DNA of 64,000 nucleotides from an uncultured Candidatus Saccharibacteria bacterium (GTDB taxonomy: Bacteria > Patescibacteriota > Saccharimonadia > Saccharimonadales > Saccharimonadaceae), in contig CALIJG010000019.1 of assembly GCA_938018005.1 (NCBI GenBank), positions 62,001-126,000 on the forward strand. The letters are read 5' to 3'. The translations under genes were made by a program, and so were the position numbers. Shown here in pieces: positions 49,159-58,691 of this stretch. The notes beneath the pieces were generated by a model. That model searched no databases, was not told the origin of the DNA, and was given only the letters and a program-made list of their open reading frames with translations. Numbering within the stretch: position 1 is the stretch's first letter; each line of letters opens with the position of its first letter.

Positions 49159-51717
49159 ATGACATACCATGCCAAGACTCCCCAGCAGACGATGGCTGAC
49201 CTATCGTCTGGCGTCCGTGGCCTCGATGACACTGTTGTGGCGGAGCGGCTGGAACACTACGGCCCTAATATTATCCGCGTTGTGCACGAACCACTATGGC
49301 GGCGGCTCATCAAGCCATTTTGCTCGGTGTTTATGCTGGTGCTGTTTGCGGCAGCGGCGATTAGTTTCTTCCACCAGGCGGTGGTGGATGGGCTGATTAT
49401 TTTGGCGATTATTGTGGTGAGTGCACTGATCGACTACACGCAACAGCTCTCTACCGAGCGCATTATTCGCTCGCTGCAAAAGCACGCTCCCTTGCAGGTA
49501 CGCGTCCGTCGACATGAAGGTGAGCAATCACTTGATGCCGAGCAGCTGGTGCCAGGTGATGTTATTATCGTGGAAGAGGGTGATAAGATTCCGGCCGATG
49601 CGCGGGTGCTCGAGGCGCGCTCGCTCCGGGTGGATGAATCACAGCTGACGGGTGAGTCGCTCCCGATCGAGAAGAATAGTGCGGTTCTCCCCATGGCAAC
49701 GGCGCTCTATGAGCGGCGAAATTGTTTGTATCAGGGGTCGTTTGTGATTGGTGGCAGTGCGCTTGCTATTGTGACGGCGACCGGAAATGCGACTGAGTAT
49801 GGTAAACTGGCTGCTCTCTCGAGTCACCCACGTGAGACGAGCCCAGTAGAGCGCACGATCAATAAGCTGGTAAGTCAAATCATTGTCGTTGTGTTGGTGG
49901 CATCAGTGGTAGCGCTCGGGCTGGCGCTGTGGCGTGGTATGGAACTCACTGCAGCGCTGCAGTTTGTGATTGCGCTTGCCGTTAGTGCAGTGCCGGAGGG
50001 GTTACCAGTGGCAATATCGGTGATTTTGGCTATTGGTATGCAGCGGATGGCGCGGCGCAAGGCACTAGTGCGGACGATGGCGGCAATTGAGACAATTGGC
50101 GTCGTGACGACAATCGCTACAGACAAGACGGGTACCCTCACGCGCAACAAACTCACTGTCCAGGCTGTCTGGGCACCGGGTAACCGTACTGAGCCACTAC
50201 TCCAGACACTAGCTGGCAGCACCTTGCCCAATAGCCGGAGTAAGATGTACGATCCACTCGATCGAGCCTTTGCTGCCTATTGCAATGAGCAGCGCGTCTC
50301 GCGGCCGCAGCGCCGGGCGGGTTTGACACTCTTTCCTTTTGAGCACAAGCTGGCGATGAGCGGCACACTCCAGGCAGTTGGCACTGGGCAATATCGCCTG
50401 TGCGTAAAGGGTGCGCCAGAGGCGATCATTCGTCATGCGCGGCTTTCTAGTGCAGATAAGCGCGCGACGCTCCAGGCTTTGCAGCAGCTCACGGGACAGG
50501 GGTATAGGGTGATTGCCTTGGCGTATACAGCGCTTCGCACGCCAATTGATTCGCTGGAGCAGCTGCCAGCCCGTCAGGGGTTGCAGTTTGTGGGGCTGGT
50601 TGGTGTGGCAGACAGTGTGCGGCCAGAGGCTCGGCCGTCGATTGCTCGGGCTCGCCAAGCGGGTATCACAGTGCGGATGATTACTGGCGATCATTTCGAG
50701 ACGGCGTATCAGATTGGGCGGCAACTTGGCCTTGTGCGGGGGCGCGATGAGGTGTATGATTGCCGACGGCTTGACCAATTGAGCGATGGTGAGCTTGCTA
50801 CAGTGGTGGCCCGGGCACGCGTCTTCTCACGGGTCATACCAGAGCACAAGCATCGTATCCTCACAGCGCTCAATGCAACAGATATCACCGCCATGACAGG
50901 CGACGGCGTCAATGATATCCCCGCGCTGACCAATGCCAATGTCGGTATCGCGATGGGCTCGGGGGCACAGATAGCACGCGATGCTGGTGATATTATCCTG
51001 CTTGACAACAACTTCCGCTCCATCATTAGTGCTGTGCATGAGGGGCGGACGATCTACGCTAATATCAAGCGCATGGTGGTGTATTTGCTGGCGACAAACC
51101 TTGGTGAGGTGCTGGTGTCGATTGGCTCGCTGCTGGTGGGCCTGCCTATCCCACTCTTGCCGGTGCAGATCTTGTGGGTCAATTTGGTGACGGATACAAC
51201 GATGGTTATTCCACTGGGCGTCGAGCCAGGCTCACCCCAGGCGATGCGGCGGTCGCCATACCACCCCAAAGCACCACTGCTCAGCCGCTTTATGCTGAGC
51301 CGGGTTGGGCTCATCGCGGTGGTGATGGCGGTTATCACATTGGGGCTCTACAGCATGTACTATCACTCACACGGCGAAGGATATGCGCGCACTATTGCCT
51401 TTTGTGCGCTGGTGGTGATGCAGTGGGCGAGCGCTCTCGCTGCTCGCAGCGACTACGAGCCCGTCTGGCGGCGCGCCCGGCGGTGGAGTACAGCATTTTA
51501 TGGTGGCTTGGCAGTGTCGATTGTGCTCCAGTTGGTCGCGCTGTTTGGGCCGCTCGAGCAGTGGCTCCATGTAGCGCCTATCTCGTGGAGCGATGGCGTC
51601 TTCGTCTGGATCGTAGCATTCTTCGTTCCACTTGCGATTATTGAAGGGCACAAGTGGCTTGGGCGCACCTACTTTGGCAAAGGGCACGCTGTGGTGCGTT
51701 CGCGCCGGCGGCGTTAA
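49159..51717 (+). CDS. Cation-transporting P-type ATPase (type II, Ca2+-ATPase-like)
   Basis: An 852-residue protein, started at 49159 with TATAAT nine bases upstream. It has an N-terminal cation-ATPase domain (TPQQTMADLSSGVRGLDD), the actuator loop LTGESLPIEK, the M4 motif AVPEGLPVAISVILAIGM, the phosphorylation site DKTGTLTRNK near residue 321, the nucleotide-binding KGAPEAI and the hinge TGDGVNDIPALTNANVGIAMG. PEGLP in helix 4 is typical of Ca2+-type and Na+/K+-type pumps. At least eight membrane helices are present. Ca2+ or Mn2+ export is most likely. Confidence 0.9.
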   Translation: MTYHAKTPQQTMADLSSGVRGLDDTVVAERLEHYGPNIIRVVHEPLWRRLIKPFCSVFMLVLFAAAAISFFHQAVVDGLIILAIIVVSALIDYTQQLSTERIIRSLQKHAPLQVRVRRHEGEQSLDAEQLVPGDVIIVEEGDKIPADARVLEARSLRVDESQLTGESLPIEKNSAVLPMATALYERRNCLYQGSFVIGGSALAIVTATGNATEYGKLAALSSHPRETSPVERTINKLVSQIIVVVLVASVVALGLALWRGMELTAALQFVIALAVSAVPEGLPVAISVILAIGMQRMARRKALVRTMAAIETIGVVTTIATDKTGTLTRNKLTVQAVWAPGNRTEPLLQTLAGSTLPNSRSKMYDPLDRAFAAYCNEQRVSRPQRRAGLTLFPFEHKLAMSGTLQAVGTGQYRLCVKGAPEAIIRHARLSSADKRATLQALQQLTGQGYRVIALAYTALRTPIDSLEQLPARQGLQFVGLVGVADSVRPEARPSIARARQAGITVRMITGDHFETAYQIGRQLGLVRGRDEVYDCRRLDQLSDGELATVVARARVFSRVIPEHKHRILTALNATDITAMTGDGVNDIPALTNANVGIAMGSGAQIARDAGDIILLDNNFRSIISAVHEGRTIYANIKRMVVYLLATNLGEVLVSIGSLLVGLPIPLLPVQILWVNLVTDTTMVIPLGVEPGSPQAMRRSPYHPKAPLLSRFMLSRVGLIAVVMAVITLGLYSMYYHSHGEGYARTIAFCALVVMQWASALAARSDYEPVWRRARRWSTAFYGGLAVSIVLQLVALFGPLEQWLHVAPISWSDGVFVWIVAFFVPLAIIEGHKWLGRTYFGKGHAVVRSRRRR

Positions 51718-51788
51718 GGCGCCATTTTGCACCCTTGCTATTGCTTTATGACGAGTGATGTGGTTTCATACACATATGACAACACACT

Positions 51789-52061
51789 ATGAAACTACCC
51801 CCCTCGATTGCTGACACCCATGACCAGCAGCCGACATCTACACCAATGACGCGCCTGGAGGCGATCGAGTATATAGTAAGTAGAACAGATTTCGATTATC
51901 CTGAGACACCATTTCGACGGAGAGATCCCTATACGGTAACGGCTTCTGAGATTAGCCAGATGACAGATGACGAGCTACGGGATTATACGAAAGCCTTGCA
52001 AATCGTCGAGATTTTTGAGGCAACAGTCCCGCATGAACGCCGTGCTGACGAACAGAACTAA
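51789..52061 (+). CDS. Small unknown acidic protein
   Basis: A 90-residue protein with TATGAC eight bases before the ATG. A disordered N-terminus (HDQQPTSTP) is followed by two helices (MTRLEAIEYIVSRTDFDYPE and ISQMTDDELRDYTKALQIVE). No motif is recognised. It lies after the P-type ATPase on the same strand but has its own -10 box. Confidence 0.45.
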   Translation: MKLPPSIADTHDQQPTSTPMTRLEAIEYIVSRTDFDYPETPFRRRDPYTVTASEISQMTDDELRDYTKALQIVEIFEATVPHERRADEQN

Positions 52062-52225
52062 GCTGTATCAGCTTGAAAGCAAACTGCCTTTCTACATGGT
52101 GAGTTTTTCTTGCTAATTTTTGATAAATTACAGGTGGCCTTCACTAGTGTGTAATAGGTGGCGTGAGAATACCACGCAAGAGAGCTTGTAATTTTCTTAT
52201 GCTCTCAGATGGTTGTAACGGTAAC

Positions 52226-52247
52226 AAAAAAGCCTGCCTCTGCAGAC
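52226..52247 (-). terminator. Intrinsic terminator after tRNA-Gln
   Basis: Minus-strand stem GTCTGC-agag-GCAGGC followed by six T. Confidence 0.8.
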
Positions 52248-52260
52248 GAAAAATACTATA

Positions 52261-52335
52261 TGGCTGGGGTGGAGGGATTCGAACCCCCGCATGACGGGAC
52301 CAGAACCCGTTGCCTTACCACTTGGCGACACCCCA
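52261..52335 (-). tRNA. tRNA-Gln (anticodon CTG)
   Basis: Minus strand: acceptor TGGGGTG/CACCCCA, anticodon stem ACGGG/CCCGT with loop TTCTGGT (anticodon CTG, codon CAG), T arm with GGGGGTTCGAATCCCTCC, discriminator G and encoded CCA. Confidence 0.93.
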
Positions 52336-52608
52336 TCGCTGTAGATACTGTAGCACAGGCAGGGGTGGTTTTCAAGTTGTTTGCATTGAAACTGCTCGGC
52401 TTTATAGTATTGCCCACTCACCCTCTTTCTTGTTGTTCATTCGAAGAATGGTAGCTTGTCGCCAGGCAAACAAGTTCTCTAGTTTCGCATGCGAAATGAA
52501 TGACTTAATAGAGATGTTCATTCTCTCATTGCACGAGCGGGAAGTGTGAGGCAAGTAAAGGGCGTGAAACCCCTCAGGTGCTAGTAGCCAAGGTATCGGG
52601 TGTGTAAT

Positions 52609-53115
52609 CTACAAGCGCTGAAACTCATCCTTCACTTCGTGTGCAACATAAAGCGCTGCCAGTGCAAATAGCAGTGACATGAGCGACACCAGCACGGCCA
52701 GTGGCATCATGAATATATTGAGGATGAAGCCAATCACCGCAAAGAGACCAATCACTAGCGCACTACATACCGCAAGCACCCAGCCCTGTTTGCGCCGTTC
52801 GCGCAAGGGGAGGACTGCAAGGCCAGCAATGATTCCTTGAGTAATAACGCACAGCAATGCCACGACAAGATAAACTCGCCGCGTAGTCAGCGACGAAGAT
52901 GCTTGCGGCGCAACCATCATCAGCAAAGTACCCACCTTTGATGTAAAAGCCTGATATAGTTGGACAAGCAAGGATATGCCATACCCAGCATTAACAATCG
53001 CAACCAGCAGCATCATAATCCAGAGGTTATCACGGAACCACTGCTTCATGGCGGCGCTCATGCGGGGGAGGGGTTGGCAAAGTTTGGTGAGAGTAGTCGT
53101 CAATACATCAATCAT
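52609..53115 (-). CDS. Unknown multi-pass membrane protein
   Basis: A 168-residue protein with four hydrophobic segments (LWIMMLLVAIVNAGYGISLL, VYLVVALLCVITQGIIAGLAVL, VLAVCSALVIGLFAVIGFIL, and a C-terminal AVLVSLMSLLFALAALYVA) and a short charged tail. TATACT ends six bases before the ATG. No family is recognised. It is divergent from the second SpeD-like gene. Confidence 0.6.
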   Translation of the reverse strand: MIDVLTTTLTKLCQPLPRMSAAMKQWFRDNLWIMMLLVAIVNAGYGISLLVQLYQAFTSKVGTLLMMVAPQASSSLTTRRVYLVVALLCVITQGIIAGLAVLPLRERRKQGWVLAVCSALVIGLFAVIGFILNIFMMPLAVLVSLMSLLFALAALYVAHEVKDEFQRL

Positions 53116-53212
53116 AATGCTAGTATATCATCTTAGGATAAGTCGTCAATTTTGCTGCTTGGGGAGTAGAATATCTCCCCAGAATTACCGGCAAATATGA
53201 TAAAATATCTCC

Positions 53213-53560
53213 ATGAAAGCAGAGCAGCTGCAAACAATGACGTTTAAAATCACCGGTGGGAGCACAGTATGCCTCAACAGCCGGATTGTTGTGCAGCAAG
53301 CGCTGCGTGAGATTGCCTGGCGAGCGGGGCTCTCGGCGGTGCGCTCGGTGAGCCACGACTATGTACCGTATGGTATTGGTGTGGCGCTTCTTTTGCCCGA
53401 AGCGCATATCGCAGCGCGTACTTGGCCCGAGACCGGTCTGGCATACGTGACGATGACAACCTGCCAACCAGTTGAAAATGAGATGATCTCTAGCCTTGAA
53501 CGCGTCCTAGGCGCTGCCTTTGTAGCCGAGCAGGTCGAGACGGGCGTGGTGAATTTATAG
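53213..53560 (+). CDS. SpeD-like paralogue lacking the pyruvoyl serine (putative prozyme)
   Basis: A 115-residue protein, the same length as the SpeD at 3414-3761. PYGIGVALLLPEAHIAARTWPE aligns with the SpeD core PQGVSVSLLLAESHATIHTWPE, and MTTC with the catalytic-Cys segment. The Ser that becomes the pyruvoyl group is Ala here (codon GCG at 53403-53405), and the His of HTWPE is Arg. The product cannot self-process or decarboxylate by the known mechanism. By analogy with the trypanosome AdoMet decarboxylase prozyme it might activate the intact SpeD or sense AdoMet; that is inference. TAAAAT ends six bases before the ATG. Confidence 0.7.
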   Translation: MKAEQLQTMTFKITGGSTVCLNSRIVVQQALREIAWRAGLSAVRSVSHDYVPYGIGVALLLPEAHIAARTWPETGLAYVTMTTCQPVENEMISSLERVLGAAFVAEQVETGVVNL

Positions 53561-53686
53561 CAGCAGGGTAGGGCAGAGCACTCTCCCTAATGGGCTCATG
53601 TTCGTCGTCTTAGCAAATCTATTGAACAAATTGCGTACATACCTTGTCAAAACACATGTCCCATGCTATAATCAAAGCGCGTCATT

Positions 53687-56560
53687 ATGGCATTTTTTAC
53701 GACGTTTTTCACGATTATTCTGCAGTGGTATGTGTGGGTGCCAGTGGTGATCCTCCTCGGTTATTTGACGTGGCGCAACAATCGGCAAGTTGATGTGCTG
53801 CGCGAGGTCGAGAGCGAACTGCTTATTCTCGAGATCCCCCGTGCTAATGACAAGTCTGAGCTAGCAGCTGAGCAAATGTTTGCCAGCCTCCATGGTATCT
53901 TGCGTGATGCGCGCGAGCTCAAAATTAATGATGGCTACCAAGAACATCTCAGCTTTGAGATTGCGTCTGTCGGTGGACAGATTCAGTTTTATGTCTGGAC
54001 GCCGCGTGCACTACGCAACTTCGTTGAGAGTCAGATTTATTCGCAGTATCCCACGGTGCAAATCCGCACCGCCACAGCCGACTATACGGCGCACGAGCAG
54101 CAGCACAATGTCGTCTATACAGCAGAGGTTGTGCTGGCAGAGAGTGAGTTTTTGCCGATCAAGACTTTTCAGAGCTTTGAGGTTGATCCGCTGGCGGGCA
54201 TTACAGGTACATTAGCCAAGTTGGAGGATACGGATGATGAGATTTGGATTCAGATTTTAGTACGTCCTGTGGCAGATGACTGGCACAAAGCATCCGATGC
54301 GTGGGTCAAGCGCGTGCGCGGCGGTGGGTTCTTTGGCGAAGCATTTCACCCCAAGGCGCGGTGGTTTAGCCAGTTCCTCATGGCGCTGTGGCAACCACCC
54401 GAAGGCAACATGACGACAGTAACGGAGCTCTCTGATCGCGACAAAACCCGCATCGCCGAGGCCGAAAAAAAGGCTGCTAAGTTGGGTTACCAGGTTAAGA
54501 TTCGCGTTGCATATCTTGGTGATAGCACCACTGATGCGCGGCTGCGCATGCAGGCAATCATCGGTACCTTCAAGCAGTATAACAGCACCAACCTCAATGG
54601 TTTTACCATGAGTCACGATAGCTTCCGCAAGGAAGACCTCAATCGCTATAAGTTGCGCCTCTTTGCCGACCGCGGCTTTTTGCTTAATATTGAGGAGATG
54701 GCGAGTGTCTTTCACCTGCCGCACACCAATGTTGAGACGCCCAATATCGTTTGGGCAAGCAACAAAACCGCCGAACCACCCAACCGTCTACCTGTCCTCA
54801 CTGGTCATGCAGCTGACGACGAGAAGATCTCGGCCTTTGGCTTGACCAACTTTCGTGGAATCAACCACCAGTTTGGTATGCTGCGGAGCGATCGCTCGCG
54901 CCACGTCTATATCATTGGCCAGACGGGGGCAGGGAAGAGTGGCTTGCTCGAGCTCTTTGCCTTGAGTGATATTTATCATAATCAAGGCTATGCTATTATC
55001 GACCCGCATGGCGACTTTGCCATCGAGAATATGAAGTTCATCCCCGAGGCACGGCTAGATGACGTCGTGTACTTTAACCCTGCAGATGTCGAGCACCCGA
55101 TTGGCTTTAATCCACTAGAGATCACCAACCCAGCGCAGAAATCGACGATCTCATCAGAGGTTATTGGTGTGCTCAAGCGGATGTTTGGCGACAGTTGGGG
55201 GCCGCGGCTGGAATATATTTTGCGCTATACTATTTTGGCACTACTCGATCGGCCCGAGCCTACCATGCTTGATATTACCCGCATGCTGACGGACAAAAAA
55301 TTCCGCAAAGAGACGATCGGCTACTGCAACGATGTAGTGGTGCGGCAGTTCTGGAATGTGGAGTTTGCCAGCTGGTCGGAGAAGTTCCAAACGGAGGCCA
55401 TTGCGCCAGTACTCAACAAGGTGGGGGCTTTTACAGCGAATCCCATTATCCGCAATATCATTGGTCAGACGCACTCGTCATTTAATATTCGCCAGATTAT
55501 GGACGAAGGCAAGATCTTGGTAGTGAATCTGTCGAAGGGGTTGATTGGCGAGGATAATGCGGGAATTCTTGGTTCATTTTTGGTGACGAAGATCCAGCTG
55601 GCGGCGATGAGTCGGAGCGACATCCTTGATATCCACGACCGGCGGCCATTTTATCTCTATGTTGATGAATTCCAAAACTTCGCAACCGACAGCTTTGCTA
55701 CCATTCTGAGTGAGGCGCGCAAGTATGGGCTCAACCTCACCGTGGCTAATCAATATATCTCGCAGATGGAGCCAACGGTGCGCGATGCGGTCTTTGGCAA
55801 CGTCGGGACGATGATTAGCTTCCGCGTCTCGCCAGACGACAGCCCGATTCTTGCCAAGCAGTTTGAGCCACAGTTTGAAGAGAACGACCTCACCCAGATG
55901 CATAATCGCAACTTCATTATCAACATGGTGATTAATGGCGAGAAGGCACCAGCCTTTAGTGCTACTACACTTAATCTACCCGAGGCTAAGCGGAGCCATT
56001 TGTCGCGCATTATTGAGCATAGCCGCGAACTGTATAGCCAGTCGCGCCAAACAGTAGAGGATACCATCAATGAGCGGATCCACCCGGGCAGTACCGGGGT
56101 GAGTGTAACGTTGGCAGGTCAAACGGGGACTTCAGCGGCATCGTCAGCCACCACTACGGGTGAAGGTACAGCCAAGCGCCGTCGACGTCGCCGACGCAAG
56201 CCAGCTGGTGGCGAAGCACGCGATGAGCAGGCGGCCGCGGAGCCATCAAGCACTAAGCCAGACAAGCAGGCGAAAAAGCCTACTACTCCCAGCAAAGCTG
56301 CCAAGCCAGCCACTCCTTCTCCGGGTAAAAAACCAGCGAGTACTGCCTCCAAGTCAGCTGCGCCACGCGATCCGTCACTTCTCTCCATTCAGCATGCCAA
56401 GCCGCGTACCGCAATCCCAGCTCAGCTCTTGCACCACCAACCGCATACTGTGCAGCCTCAGTCAGATGGCCCAGTGCCACTGGCTGAGCAGCCTGATAGT
56501 ACAGCCTCAGCGCATGCGCACGATGAGCTTGATGACCCAACCTTCTTTGCTTTGCGCTAG
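53687..56560 (+). CDS. VirD4/DUF87-like type IV secretion-type ATPase with a long basic tail
   Basis: A 957-residue protein. One membrane helix near the N-terminus (WYVWVPVVILLGYLTW) and a ~350-residue domain typical of DUF87-class CPR proteins precede the ATPase core: VYIIGQTGAGKSGLLELFA (Walker A near residue 412), YAIIDPHGDFAIENM, PFYLYVDEFQNFATDSFATI (Walker B) and ANQYISQMEPTVRDAVFGNVG. It resembles VirD4/TraD coupling proteins and HerA. The last ~170 residues are low-complexity and basic (KRRRRRRRKPAGGEA, then Lys/Pro/Ala). No mating-pore or relaxase genes are adjacent. TATAAT lies fourteen bases before the ATG. Confidence 0.8.
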   Translation: MAFFTTFFTIILQWYVWVPVVILLGYLTWRNNRQVDVLREVESELLILEIPRANDKSELAAEQMFASLHGILRDARELKINDGYQEHLSFEIASVGGQIQFYVWTPRALRNFVESQIYSQYPTVQIRTATADYTAHEQQHNVVYTAEVVLAESEFLPIKTFQSFEVDPLAGITGTLAKLEDTDDEIWIQILVRPVADDWHKASDAWVKRVRGGGFFGEAFHPKARWFSQFLMALWQPPEGNMTTVTELSDRDKTRIAEAEKKAAKLGYQVKIRVAYLGDSTTDARLRMQAIIGTFKQYNSTNLNGFTMSHDSFRKEDLNRYKLRLFADRGFLLNIEEMASVFHLPHTNVETPNIVWASNKTAEPPNRLPVLTGHAADDEKISAFGLTNFRGINHQFGMLRSDRSRHVYIIGQTGAGKSGLLELFALSDIYHNQGYAIIDPHGDFAIENMKFIPEARLDDVVYFNPADVEHPIGFNPLEITNPAQKSTISSEVIGVLKRMFGDSWGPRLEYILRYTILALLDRPEPTMLDITRMLTDKKFRKETIGYCNDVVVRQFWNVEFASWSEKFQTEAIAPVLNKVGAFTANPIIRNIIGQTHSSFNIRQIMDEGKILVVNLSKGLIGEDNAGILGSFLVTKIQLAAMSRSDILDIHDRRPFYLYVDEFQNFATDSFATILSEARKYGLNLTVANQYISQMEPTVRDAVFGNVGTMISFRVSPDDSPILAKQFEPQFEENDLTQMHNRNFIINMVINGEKAPAFSATTLNLPEAKRSHLSRIIEHSRELYSQSRQTVEDTINERIHPGSTGVSVTLAGQTGTSAASSATTTGEGTAKRRRRRRRKPAGGEARDEQAAAEPSSTKPDKQAKKPTTPSKAAKPATPSPGKKPASTASKSAAPRDPSLLSIQHAKPRTAIPAQLLHHQPHTVQPQSDGPVPLAEQPDSTASAHAHDELDDPTFFALR

Positions 56561-56855
56561 AATATGTAACGCTAATTTCTCTTAGGTCACTATTGCATTA
56601 CCTTACCCTAGAGGAGTGTGAGGGGTGTAGCGAATTTTCTTCTCAACACGAAGGTATAATATGATCAGACTTAAGAAAACCCTCGAGTGGGTAGCATGGT
56701 GAAGTAGCGCGAGGTAGGCCTTGGGTAGCCAATGTAAACACCACAGAGGTAATCACGCGAAAAAGCCTCCTTATCCTGTGCATAACTCCGCTACCTCGCC
56801 TCACTAACCAATGTGGGTTATGCTATAATGGAGAGGATAAACGGAAATACGGGAC
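56561..56855 (+). other. Region upstream of parA with long-range stems and a DnaA-box-like site
   Basis: Two TATAAT boxes (56655-56660 and 56824-56829) face rightwards. GCGAGGTAG (56709-56717) can pair with CTACCTCGC (56791-56799), and GCATAAC (56780-56786) with GTTATGC (56817-56823). TGTGCATAA (56777-56785) is the reverse complement of a DnaA box (TTATNCACA), but there is only one. No canonical parS palindrome is seen. A small RNA or operator region is possible. Confidence 0.4.
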
Positions 56856-57620
56856 ATGACGGCAGTAATTTGTGTAACAAATCAAAAAGGTGGTGTTGGC
56901 AAAACGACAACAGCGATTAATGTTGCTTATTATTTGGCAAAGGCCGGCAAAAAAACCCTCGTCGTCGATTTCGACCCGCAGGGCAATGCAACAAGCGGCC
57001 TTGGCATTGATAAGCAGCTGCTCGACGCTACCATGACAGAGGTCGTCAAGAGCGAGAAGAAGCTTGCTGATATCATCCAGCCTACCGAGCACAAGAATCT
57101 TTTCATCGCGCCCGCCCTGCCGCAGCTGGCCAATGCCGAGGTAGAACTGGCCAAGGCGCAGCACCGTTTTAGCCGTCTCAAAGGGGCGATCGATGAACTG
57201 ACTGGCTACGACTATATCATTATCGACAGCCCACCAAGCCTCAGTCTCCTCACTGTCAATGGGCTCATTGCAGCACGCTATGTGCTATTGCCAGTCCAGG
57301 CGGAATTCTATGCGTTGGAAGGGCTCGGGCAGCTGCTCGAGACAATGAAGCTGGTGCGCAAAAATATGAACCCAACACTTGATCTTATTGGGGTACTGCC
57401 CACCATGGTAGATGGTCGCACATCGCTCTCGAGCCAGGTCTTGGCTGAGATTGCGAAGCATTTTCCGGCGAAGGTGTTTGCGGAGTCTATCCCGCGCAAT
57501 GTTCGCTTGGCTGAGGCTCCGAGCCATGGTGCACCGATTGGGGCATATGACCGCTTTAGTCGGGGTGCACGGGCATACAAAGCCGTGACGAAAGAAATAA
57601 TCGAACGAACGGGGGTATAA
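56856..57620 (+). CDS. parA: Chromosome partitioning ATPase ParA (Soj)
   Basis: A 254-residue ParA. CVTNQKGGVGKTTTAIN is the deviant Walker A with both Lys, LVVDFDPQGNATSGLG the A' motif and YIIIDSPPSLSLLTVNGL the Walker B region; ESIPRNVRLAEAPSHG is diagnostic of chromosomal ParA/Soj. It lacks the N-terminal HTH of plasmid types. The stop is immediately followed by parB. It forms nucleoid-bound gradients that move ParB-parS complexes. Confidence 0.93.
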   Translation: MTAVICVTNQKGGVGKTTTAINVAYYLAKAGKKTLVVDFDPQGNATSGLGIDKQLLDATMTEVVKSEKKLADIIQPTEHKNLFIAPALPQLANAEVELAKAQHRFSRLKGAIDELTGYDYIIIDSPPSLSLLTVNGLIAARYVLLPVQAEFYALEGLGQLLETMKLVRKNMNPTLDLIGVLPTMVDGRTSLSSQVLAEIAKHFPAKVFAESIPRNVRLAEAPSHGAPIGAYDRFSRGARAYKAVTKEIIERTGV

Positions 57621-58535
57621 ATGGCAAAACGAGGTTTAGGGCGGGGGTTTGATTCGCTGATTCCAGCGGAGCTACTGGACGAATCGTTCGACCCAACCGC
57701 CGACCAAGACGACCGGATTAGCGACCTGCGCCAGATCAAGCTTGCAGAAATCATGCCTGACCCCACTCAGCCACGTCGGGTGTTTGACGAAACGCTGCTC
57801 GATGAGCTCGCTGAGTCTATCCGTGTTCATGGTGTGCTGCAGCCTATCGTTGTTACCCCTGATAACAAAGGCAAATATGTCATTGTGGCTGGTGAGCGGC
57901 GCTACCGAGCTGCTACCAAGGCGGGGCTGGAGAAGATCCCGGCACTGGTGCGCACGTTGTCTGATCAGCACAAACTCGAGCTTTCTCTTATCGAGAATAT
58001 CCAACGCCAAAACCTTAACGCCATCGAAACCGCCACGGCGTATCTCAAGCTGCGCGATCAATTCAACCTTACGCTCGAGCAAATCGGCCAGCGCGTTGGT
58101 GGCAAGTCGCCCAGTGCAGTGAGTAATACACTACGCCTCTTGCGCTTGCCTGAAGTAGTGCGCCAAGCAGTAGTCGATGGCAAGCTGAGCGAGGGGCAAG
58201 TTCGGCCGCTGATTAGCCTGGATGAAGCGCAGATTGCAGATATTTTGCCCAAGATTATTCAGGAAGAGTGGAGCGCGCGGCGGATCGAGCAGTACCTGGC
58301 CATTCTTAAGCGTACTGAGGAAAGTGACTCTGCTCAAAAGACCGCCAAGGCGCAGCGCCCAGCACCGCCACCGCAGTATACGGCTGCTAGCCAGCGCTTT
58401 GAGCAACAGCTGAGTGCACCAGTCCAGATCCGCGGCAACCGCCGCGGGGCAGGGCAGATCGTTATCCGCTTCACGAGCGACGATGACTTCGAGCGGATCA
58501 TTGGTTTGCTTGAGCATACGCAGGATGAGAAGTAG
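57621..58535 (+). CDS. parB: Chromosome partitioning protein ParB (Spo0J)
   Basis: A 304-residue ParB. It begins MAKRGLGRGFDSLIP, the typical ParA-interacting N-terminus. The CTPase domain has PDPTQPRRVFDE, SIRVHGVLQPIVV and VAGERRYRAATKAGL (GERRxRA motif), and an HTH follows (LEQIGQRVGGKSPSAVSNTLRLL). A ~40-residue Pro/Gln linker and a C-terminal dimer domain end the protein. It starts on the base after the parA stop. No perfect parS was found in the window by eye. Confidence 0.93.
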   Translation: MAKRGLGRGFDSLIPAELLDESFDPTADQDDRISDLRQIKLAEIMPDPTQPRRVFDETLLDELAESIRVHGVLQPIVVTPDNKGKYVIVAGERRYRAATKAGLEKIPALVRTLSDQHKLELSLIENIQRQNLNAIETATAYLKLRDQFNLTLEQIGQRVGGKSPSAVSNTLRLLRLPEVVRQAVVDGKLSEGQVRPLISLDEAQIADILPKIIQEEWSARRIEQYLAILKRTEESDSAQKTAKAQRPAPPPQYTAASQRFEQQLSAPVQIRGNRRGAGQIVIRFTSDDDFERIIGLLEHTQDEK

Positions 58536-58556
58536 CGAAATAAAGTGTAACATACA

Positions 58557-58592
58557 ATAAACCTTCTTAGAGTAGAAGGTTTATTTATTTTT
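58557..58592 (+). terminator. Intrinsic terminator after parB
   Basis: AATAAACCTTC/GAAGGTTTATT stem followed by TATTTTT. Confidence 0.85.
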
Positions 58593-58691
58593 GGCGAAGG
58601 CCTGATAGTGTATAAATTACTCTGTAATAATGAATATATCTCTACAGCATTCAGATTCTGGATGGAGAAGTCGCTAGAGTGATATTAGATG

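Noticed and set aside
56777..56785. Replication origin at parAB
   Set aside because: Only one DnaA-box-like 9-mer, no AT-rich unwinding element and no dnaA or dnaN in the window.
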